From Desulforapulum autotrophicum (lineage in GTDB: Bacteria; Desulfobacterota; Desulfobacteria; Desulfobacterales; Desulfolunaceae): a stretch of DNA of 64,000 nucleotides. The notes under the pieces were generated by a model. It did not search any database and was not told the DNA's origin. It worked only from the letters and a program-made list of their open reading frames with translations. The stretch spans positions 1-64,000 of the forward strand of contig DYJE01000015.1 of assembly GCA_020723285.1 (NCBI GenBank). Direction: 5' to 3'. Position numbers and translations under genes: made by a program. How positions within the stretch are numbered: position 1 is the stretch's first letter; each line of letters starts with the position of its first letter. Below, piece by piece: positions 57,954-64,000 of the stretch.

Positions 57954-60173
57954 TTACGGAATATTTCGATTTTTTTCGAGAATACCTCCAGCGATCCGGC
58001 GGGCGTAGGCGGAGATCAGCGAGGGTTCGGAATAGAAGGCGTGAACGGACTCGACGGAGCCCAGCTCTCTGATTTTGTCTTCGATGAAACGGACCGTGGC
58101 CGGATTCTGGGGCGACCAGGTGCTTTCCCATATCACGGCCCTCTTTTTTTTGCCGCTTTCCGGATCGCCATTCTCAGCAGATGCTTTTCGCCGTTTACCC
58201 TGTTTTTTTTCAGACCCCGTATTTCCGGTTTTCCCGGCTGTTTTTTTTCCCTTTTTTGTCCTTGCCGGTTCGGGCGCCTTCGATGAGTCGTCTTCCTTCA
58301 CCGTGGCCGTCCCGGTGAATGTCCCGATGATGTCAAGGACGTCTTCTCCGTAAGAATCATATTTTCCGTGACTGATGCCCGAAATTTTAAGAAGGGCCGT
58401 TTTTGTGACGGGCTTCTGGCTGGCTAGCTCAACCAGGGTGCTGTCGTGGAACACCACGAAAGGCGCGATCTTTTTTTTCTGGGACACGGAATACCGGTAT
58501 TCCTTGAGCTTCATGTAAAGTTCGCGTTCTTCCGGTGACCTCAGCTGGTCGAAATCCGATCTTCGGATATCTTTTTCTTTCATAGCTGAAGCCAGCTTTT
58601 CACGGCGTTTCACCTTGTTCGTCTTTTTCTCCCGGGTGAACAGAACCTGTGTTTCGCCTTTGAGAATGGGCATGGACTGGGCGTTCAGCCGGAATCCGCC
58701 CTTTTCCGGGTCCACGCTCACAAAACCAAAGGCCACGATCTGCCGGAAGATGCTCTGCCATTCCGATTCGCTGTGCTCTTTGCCGATGCCGAACGTGGAC
58801 ACCCGGTCATGGCCGAATTTTAAGATGCGCTCATCGGTTTTGCCCAGCAGCACCTGGATCAGATACCTGGACCCGAACATCTGGCCGGTTCGGTACACGC
58901 AGGACAGGGCTTTCTGGGCCGCCACGGTTCCGTCGAAGGTTTCCACATCGCCCATGCAGGTGTCGCAGAACCCGCAGTCTTCATTCCGTGTTTCGCCGAA
59001 ATAGGCCAGAAGGGCTTTTCTCCGGCATCCGCTCATTTCGCAGAAACCCAGCATGGCGTTGAGTTTCTGCTGCTGAACCCTCTTGAACGTCTCGTTGCCT
59101 TCGGACTTGTCGATCATCTGTCGGAGAAGGACCACGTCGGACAGACTGTAGGCCAGAAGCGCGTCGGCTTTTTTTCCGTCCCGTCCCGCCCGGCCCGTTT
59201 CCTGGTAATAGCTTTCGATGTTTTTCGGCAAATCCAGATGAACGACGAAACGCACGTCCGGCTTGTCGATGCCCATGCCGAAGGCGATAGTGGCCACCAT
59301 GATGCTTCCCTCCTCGGCCAGAAAGCGCCGCTGGTTTTCCGCCCGGTCTTCCGCCGCCATTCCCGCGTGGTAGGGCATGGCCTTGTACCCTTTTTCCTTG
59401 AGGAAAAAGGCCATGTCATCGACTTTTTTCCGTGAAAGGCAGTACACGATGCCCGATTCGTCCCGGTGCTCAGCGAGGAATTCCGTCATCTGCCGCCGGG
59501 CTTCGGTTTTCTGGATGATCCTGTAAAAGATGTTGGGCCGGTCGAAACTGGAGATGAACCGAAGGGCACCGTCCATTTTCAGTTTGGTCACGATCTCATT
59601 CCGGGTCAGATCGTCGGCGGTGGCGGTGAGGGCGATCCGGGGCACCGCCGGATACCGTTCGGCGAGGATGGAAAGCTGCATGTATTCGGGCCTGAAATCG
59701 TGCCCCCACTGGGACACGCAGTGGGCCTCGTCAATGGCGAACAGTGCAATTCTCTGATCGCTGAAAAGATGATGGAGAAGGTTCTGGAATCCCTCGGTCA
59801 TCACCCGCTCCGGGGCCACGTAGATCAGATCCAGTTCCCCCTGAACCACCTTACGCTCCACCAGAAACGCGTCCCTGGCCGAAAGGGAGGAGTTGAGATA
59901 CCCGGCCCTCACCCCCAGCTGCGATAAGGCTTCCACCTGGTCCTGCATCAGGGCGATGAGGGGGGAGACCACCACCGCCGTGCCGTGACGGAGAATGGCC
60001 GGGATCTGGTAGCAGATGGATTTCCCGCCGCCCGTGGGCATGATCACCAGGGCGTCTCCGCCCCTCAGCACATGATCCACGATCTCTTTCTGCGGTCCCC
60101 GGAACGCGCCGTATCCGAACACATTCCTTAAAACGGATTCGGGTGACGGGGTATTGTCCGGACAGTCATTCAT
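57954..60173 (-). CDS. recQ: ATP-dependent DNA helicase RecQ with long C-terminal extension
   Basis: From ATG 60173 (AAGGA 10 nt upstream) the protein has 739 residues. Helicase motifs include FRGPQKEIVDHVL, GGDALVIMPTGGGKS (Walker A), FAIDEAHCVSQWGHDFRPEY (DEAH) and QETGRAGRDG. The RecQ zinc motif is CRRKALLAYFGE..CGFCDTC, followed by a winged helix and HRDC-like domain. It unwinds DNA in recombination and repair. From about 590 on there is a Lys/Ser-rich linker and a ~55-residue helical end (PATVRFIEDKIREL, SEPSLISAYARRI), which I do not identify. Confidence 0.92.
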   Translation of the reverse strand: MNDCPDNTPSPESVLRNVFGYGAFRGPQKEIVDHVLRGGDALVIMPTGGGKSICYQIPAILRHGTAVVVSPLIALMQDQVEALSQLGVRAGYLNSSLSARDAFLVERKVVQGELDLIYVAPERVMTEGFQNLLHHLFSDQRIALFAIDEAHCVSQWGHDFRPEYMQLSILAERYPAVPRIALTATADDLTRNEIVTKLKMDGALRFISSFDRPNIFYRIIQKTEARRQMTEFLAEHRDESGIVYCLSRKKVDDMAFFLKEKGYKAMPYHAGMAAEDRAENQRRFLAEEGSIMVATIAFGMGIDKPDVRFVVHLDLPKNIESYYQETGRAGRDGKKADALLAYSLSDVVLLRQMIDKSEGNETFKRVQQQKLNAMLGFCEMSGCRRKALLAYFGETRNEDCGFCDTCMGDVETFDGTVAAQKALSCVYRTGQMFGSRYLIQVLLGKTDERILKFGHDRVSTFGIGKEHSESEWQSIFRQIVAFGFVSVDPEKGGFRLNAQSMPILKGETQVLFTREKKTNKVKRREKLASAMKEKDIRRSDFDQLRSPEERELYMKLKEYRYSVSQKKKIAPFVVFHDSTLVELASQKPVTKTALLKISGISHGKYDSYGEDVLDIIGTFTGTATVKEDDSSKAPEPARTKKGKKTAGKTGNTGSEKKQGKRRKASAENGDPESGKKKRAVIWESTWSPQNPATVRFIEDKIRELGSVESVHAFYSEPSLISAYARRIAGGILEKNRNIP

Positions 60174-60512
60174 GATCTTCACATCCTTTCGATGACCGGT
60201 GATACCACAGGCTTGTCCAAAGGTAAATAAACTCCGGTAAAGAAGACCGTGACGGACAGGATAAAGTGGCGACATATGGTGAATGTGATGAATCATGACG
60301 ACTCATGATCGTGGCGTTCCCGGCGGATAACGATCACAGCATGAAAAAACGTCCATTTTGAACCATCGAACAGCCGGAAAGGATTTTGGCCGGAAACTTG
60401 CTTAAGTATGTGATACATAGACTAAAATGACTGTATATCACCATATGCGGCCCTGATGAAGACAGATCATGCTGTTTCTACCGCTCAGGGTTTCGATAAA
60501 AGGAGAATGTTC
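60174..60512. other. 339-bp divergent intergenic region, recQ to lipoprotein
   Basis: Holds the promoters of recQ and the rightward lipoprotein gene. I see no strong hairpin, RNA gene or family-like coding frame. Frames extending the two flanking genes into it lack ribosome sites. Confidence 0.4.
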
Positions 60513-62015
60513 ATGATGACGAAACGTATCGCAAAGCTATGGCCGCTGGTGGTCGCCGGATTTCTGACCCTGTCTCTGGTATCCTGCGGAGATGACACTC
60601 TGGCCAAACAAGAACCCGCGGACACGGACGATGCCCCGGTGATCTCCATGTTTACCGCATCTCCCGTCAACATCACCTCTGCCTCAGACGTCACACTTCA
60701 ATGGTCCGTTGACGGGGCGGACAGCGTTGAAATCGACCATGGCGTGGGCGATGTCACCGGAGAAGACAGCAAGACGGTTCATGCCTCAGCCACAACAACC
60801 TACACGCTCACGGCCACCTCTGACGGTGGTACAGCCACCGCGCAGGCCACCGTGACCCTGGTGGCACCCGGCACCGTGTACACCCCGGTCATCAGTCCGG
60901 GCGCAGGGACCTATGAAGGCAGCGTGACGGTGAGCATCACCTGCGGCACGGCGGACGCCGATATCTATTACACCGTTGACGGTTCAGAGCCCACCGACCA
61001 GTCCACGCCGTATGGTTCGTCGATTGTCATCGATACCGTGGGTGTCACCGTGGTCAAAGCCATTGCCGTCAAAACCGGTATGACGGACAGCGCCGTCGGT
61101 TCCGTTCAGTATACGGTGACCGAAGAAGATGACGATCCCGTGGAAAAGTTTGTGGCCGACCACACCGTGGCCAAAGACTCGGTGCTTCGGGCCATTCCGG
61201 ATAGTTATATCAACACCGCCCGGACCACGCTGCATGTGGCCTACAACCACACATCCCACGGCACCCAGCTCAGTTACGGGGTGTACGGTCTTCCCGGCTT
61301 CAAAGAGGGGGACAGCACAAAATTCGGGGTGACATGCAACGCCGCCACGGCCAATCCCAACAAACTGGATATCCGGGACAGACAGATTTCAGGAGCGTAT
61401 GCGGACCTTTCCACCGCCGACGCGAACTGGGCCACATGGCGCGATCAGGTGAGAACCTATCTCAACAACGCCGCCAACGCCCACATCAATGTGATGATCT
61501 GGTCCTGGTGCGACATCGCCGGGCACAACGTCGGCAGCTACCTCACGTCCATGCAGACCCTCATCGACGAATACGGGGAAGGCGGCAGTAAAATCGGAAC
61601 AGGAACGGGCAAGACCCGGACCCTGCCGGTGACGTTCATCTTCATGACCGGACACGCCAACGGCAACAACAACGTTGGAGCCGGAAAACCCAGGGACCAG
61701 GCCCAGCTGATCACCGACTACTGCAACGCCCACGGCTATTACTGTGTCGATTATTACGCCATCGACAGCCACGCCATGGACGACACCTACTACGAGGATG
61801 TGAACGACAACGCGGTGTCCACGCTTTACGGCGGAAATTTTTACGCGGACTGGCAGGCCGGTCACACCCTTGGAACCCACTGGTACTACAACCGGCAGAC
61901 ACCCGGCGGAACGGTGAACTGTTCCGACGGTCACACCACCCAGCATATCACCGGCAACAGGAAAGCCTTCGCGTTCTGGTGGGTCCTGGCCCGGATTGCC
62001 GGTTATGAAGGATAA
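60513..62015 (+). CDS. Surface lipoprotein, Ig-like and CHB_HEX_C-like domains plus unknown catalytic-looking domain
   Basis: From ATG 60513 (AGGAG 7 nt upstream) it has 500 residues with lipobox LVSC (Cys25). Residues ~40-115 form an Ig-like beta sandwich (TASPVNITSASDVTLQWSV) and ~118-205 a CHB_HEX_C/FN3-like domain (YTPVISPGAGTYEGSVTVSI, YYTVDGSEPT). The C-terminal ~270 residues contain HVAYNHTSHGTQL, IWSWCDIAGHN, FIFMTGHANGNNN and DYYAIDSHAMDDTYY, with conserved-looking His, Asp and Ser that suggest an SGNH-like hydrolase or glycan-binding fold. I cannot name the family. Confidence 0.75.
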   Translation: MMTKRIAKLWPLVVAGFLTLSLVSCGDDTLAKQEPADTDDAPVISMFTASPVNITSASDVTLQWSVDGADSVEIDHGVGDVTGEDSKTVHASATTTYTLTATSDGGTATAQATVTLVAPGTVYTPVISPGAGTYEGSVTVSITCGTADADIYYTVDGSEPTDQSTPYGSSIVIDTVGVTVVKAIAVKTGMTDSAVGSVQYTVTEEDDDPVEKFVADHTVAKDSVLRAIPDSYINTARTTLHVAYNHTSHGTQLSYGVYGLPGFKEGDSTKFGVTCNAATANPNKLDIRDRQISGAYADLSTADANWATWRDQVRTYLNNAANAHINVMIWSWCDIAGHNVGSYLTSMQTLIDEYGEGGSKIGTGTGKTRTLPVTFIFMTGHANGNNNVGAGKPRDQAQLITDYCNAHGYYCVDYYAIDSHAMDDTYYEDVNDNAVSTLYGGNFYADWQAGHTLGTHWYYNRQTPGGTVNCSDGHTTQHITGNRKAFAFWWVLARIAGYEG

Positions 62016-62056
62016 ACAAGGGCTGTATCACGAAGGGATGATGAATCGTTTAGCCG

Positions 62057-63700
62057 TCAGCTTTCCAGGGTTTCCCGGATTTTCAGTGCGAGGTCGGTTT
62101 TGGAAAAAGGTTTCTGGATAAAATGGACGCCGGTTTCAAGTACACCGTGACGGGCGATGATGTCGGCGGTGTAGCCGGACATGAACAGGCGCTTGAGGGA
62201 CGGGAATCTGGACTGGAGGCTGGTGGCCAGCTCGTGTCCGTTCATGCCCGGCATGATCACGTCGGTGATCAGGAGGTCGATGAGGCCGGAATGGTTTTCA
62301 GCCATGCGGAGGGCTTCGGCCGGTTCCAGTGAGGCCAGGACATCGTAACCCAGGTGGTGAAGCATGGTGACGGTCATATCCAGTATGGCCGGTTCGTCTT
62401 CCACCAGAAGGATGGTTTCATGGCCCGGTATCTCCTGAAGCTCGTCATAAAACATCTGCGGATGGGCATCCGCACCCAGGCTGGGCAGGAAGATCCGAAA
62501 CGTGGTGCCTTGGCCGGGTTCGCTTTTCACGTCGATGAACCCGTTGTTCTGCCGCACCATACCGTAAACTGTGGCCAGTCCCAGTCCCGTGCCCTTGCCC
62601 ACGTCTTTGGTGGTGAAATAGGGTTCGAACAGATGTTCCATGACCTCTTTGCTCATGCCCTTGCCGGTGTCCCGGACGGTGAGCACCGCGTATTCGCCTG
62701 GAGTCATGCCATTTATTCCCTCACACGCCTTATCGCTGAAATGTTCCGTCCGGGTCTCGATGGTGATGCTCCCCTCGCGGCCCAGGGCGTCACGGGCGTT
62801 CAGACAGAGATTGGCCAGAATCTGGTCGATCTGGCCGGGGTCCATGCGGACGTTCAGATGAGAGGCGCAGGGATTCCAGATCAGGCGGATGTCTTCGCCG
62901 ATAAGCCTGCACATCATGTTCAGCATGCCGTCCACCGTGTCGTTCAGATTGAGGATCCGTGGGGAAACCGTCTGTTTCCGGGCAAAGGCCAGAAGCTGGC
63001 GGGTGAGATCGGCGGAACGCTCGGCGGCCTTGCGGATGGCCGCAAGGTCCGAATGCACCGTGGACATGGGGTTCACCTGATCCAGGGCCAGTTCGGCGTG
63101 ACCCAGAATCACCCCCAGCATGTTGTTGAAATCGTGAGCCACCCCGCCGGCCAGGCGGCCGATGTATTCCATTTTCTGGGCCTGGTTCAGCTGGTCCCTC
63201 AGACGTTCACGTTCCGCTTCGGCCTGTTTACGTTCGGCCAGTTCCAGTTCCAGCGCCCTGGTCCGTTCGATCACCAGGGATTCCAGGTGGTCCCTCTGCC
63301 ATTGAAGTTCATGGCGCTGGCGGTCGATTTCAAGGAAAATCCGGACTTTGGCCAGCAGCACTTCCGGAATGTAAGGTTTGAAAATATAATCCACGGCCCC
63401 GGCTTCGTATCCGCTGAAAATGTCGTGCTCGTCGGGAAGGGCCGCCGTGACGAAGATCACGGGCATGTGCCGTGTGGCCTCGTCCTCGCGCAGATAACCC
63501 GCCAGTTCGAAGCCGCTCATTCCCGGCATCATGACGTCCAGGATGGCCAAAGCGAAATGGTGGTCAAGGGTGGCTGAAAGGGCCGCGTTTCCGCTCTGGG
63601 CCTCGATGACTTCGGCATCGACCCCTTTGAGAACCTGACGAAGGGCCACCAGGTTTTCTTTTCGGTCATCCACAATGAGAATTTTCTGTAACACGGTCAT
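62057..63700 (-). CDS. Hybrid histidine kinase, receiver-HisKA-ATPase-receiver
   Basis: The 547-residue cytoplasmic protein begins with a receiver (LIVDDRKENL, LAILDVMMPGMSG) and a coiled coil (about 120-180), then HisKA with GRLAGGVAHDFNNMLGV and an ATPase with NLCLNARDAL, RDTGKGM and GKGTGLGLA. It ends with a second receiver (LLVEDEPAIL, LLITDVIMPGMNG). No membrane span or signal peptide, so the sensed signal must come by partner proteins. It lies downstream of a CheB-type gene with a 39-bp gap, suggesting coupling to it. Confidence 0.9.
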   Translation of the reverse strand: MTVLQKILIVDDRKENLVALRQVLKGVDAEVIEAQSGNAALSATLDHHFALAILDVMMPGMSGFELAGYLREDEATRHMPVIFVTAALPDEHDIFSGYEAGAVDYIFKPYIPEVLLAKVRIFLEIDRQRHELQWQRDHLESLVIERTRALELELAERKQAEAERERLRDQLNQAQKMEYIGRLAGGVAHDFNNMLGVILGHAELALDQVNPMSTVHSDLAAIRKAAERSADLTRQLLAFARKQTVSPRILNLNDTVDGMLNMMCRLIGEDIRLIWNPCASHLNVRMDPGQIDQILANLCLNARDALGREGSITIETRTEHFSDKACEGINGMTPGEYAVLTVRDTGKGMSKEVMEHLFEPYFTTKDVGKGTGLGLATVYGMVRQNNGFIDVKSEPGQGTTFRIFLPSLGADAHPQMFYDELQEIPGHETILLVEDEPAILDMTVTMLHHLGYDVLASLEPAEALRMAENHSGLIDLLITDVIMPGMNGHELATSLQSRFPSLKRLFMSGYTADIIARHGVLETGVHFIQKPFSKTDLALKIRETLES

Positions 63701-63739
63701 GATGCGTCCAGGGTTTTCTTGGTCATAGAGTATCTTGTT

Positions 63740-64000
63740 CTATTCATATCGGCAGGTTTCGTCCGGAAATGAAATGATGTTTCTCGCCATGTCCGCCAAT
63801 TTTTTTCCGATGCCTTCAAGAGTAAGGATCGTGTCCACGCACCCGGTGGCCACGGCAGACCTTGGCATAAAGGGGAATTCCGCCGTGGCCGGATCTTCGG
63901 CGATGGTGAAACCTCCCCTGGACCGGATGGTCCGGATGCCCTGGGAGCCGTCGTCGCTGGCCCCGGTCATGATGACCCCGATGACCCGGCGGCCGAAGGC
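63740..64000 (-). CDS. CheB-type methylesterase domain, N-terminal part beyond the window
   Basis: The reading frame is open through the right edge, so only the last ~86 residues are seen. VIGVIMTGASDDGSQGIRTIRSRGGFTIAEDPATAEFPFMPRSA includes GASDDGSQG, equivalent to the catalytic-Asp motif of CheB (usual MGDDGARG). It ends FPDETCRYE. Stand-alone CheB-like esterases often accompany hybrid kinases and CheR-like domains. It is 39 bp upstream of the hybrid kinase gene. Confidence 0.85.
   Translation of the reverse strand, partial: AFGRRVIGVIMTGASDDGSQGIRTIRSRGGFTIAEDPATAEFPFMPRSAVATGCVDTILTLEGIGKKLADMARNIISFPDETCRYE

Noticed and set aside
62354..63577. Long plus-strand open frame opposite the hybrid kinase
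   Set aside because: Same shadow effect; no domain text and no ribosome site, while the minus frame is a clear kinase.

Overview
The window looks like the replication-origin neighbourhood of a Gram-negative bacterium, most likely a member of the Desulfobacterota (Desulfobacterales-like). That placement is inferred from the overall gene set (Rng next to a TIGR03960-type radical SAM protein, ThyX, an RdgC-like protein near dnaN, RHS proteins with Ca-binding repeats, many receiver-domain proteins). No rRNA, tRNA or sulfate-reduction gene is present to confirm it.

Layout. (1) 1-5.74 kb, leftward: a surface-protein block. It holds a large RHS-repeat protein cut by the left edge and a tightly overlapping three-gene operon of an exosortase-family membrane protease, a TonB/TolA-like anchored protein and a SUMF1-fold protein. 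A conserved ~47-bp element lies upstream of both the exosortase operon and the RHS gene. (2) 6.1-13.9 kb: housekeeping genes (YjjX, cupin, Bcr-type MFS pump, PrmA, radical SAM, DEAD-box helicase, HAD hydrolase). (3) 13.97-18.76 kb: a BMP-type nucleoside-like ABC importer. (4) 18.9-29.8 kb, leftward: the conserved origin-linked run rpmH-rnpA-yidD-yidC-jag-mnmE, followed by a YkgJ-type protein, a small unknown and a second PrmA-like methyltransferase; upstream of it are rng and the TIGR03960 gene. One exact and two approximate parS sites lie at 16.7-29.6 kb, but parA/parB are not in the window. (5) 29.9-32.7 kb: a Do-type periplasmic protease and AsnRS. (6) 32.7-38.6 kb, leftward: an odd kinase-receiver protein, gyrB, dnaN, an unknown gene and an RdgC-like gene. 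Two AT-rich gaps (37.06-37.43 and 38.58-38.85 kb) carry shared repeats, a perfect inverted repeat and a near-match DnaA box. Gene orientation flips here, so this is my candidate oriC; dnaA itself is absent. (7) 38.85-43.9 kb: small unknown, lytic transglycosylase, ThyX, an M6 metalloprotease with two P domains, RapZ. (8) 44-48.6 kb: universal stress protein, beta-helix lipoprotein, porin and a short PstS-like protein. (9) 48.7-56.2 kb, leftward: a chemosensory operon cheA-cheW-cheB-cheR-(HEAT repeats plus receiver), without a receptor or stand-alone CheY. (10) 56.7-64 kb: CcdA plus thioredoxin, RecQ, a surface lipoprotein, a hybrid histidine kinase and a CheB-type methylesterase cut by the right edge.

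How it fits together: the central 20-40 kb does replication initiation, segregation, membrane-protein insertion and tRNA/RNA maturation. The flanks carry envelope and signalling functions. The most interesting part is the left end, where an exosortase that appears fused to a partner-like membrane domain sits with an RHS protein. That RHS protein has a sorting-tail-like hydrophobic/RRR segment buried internally and directly followed by what looks like a second signal peptide. All homology statements are from reading the sequence; no search was run.
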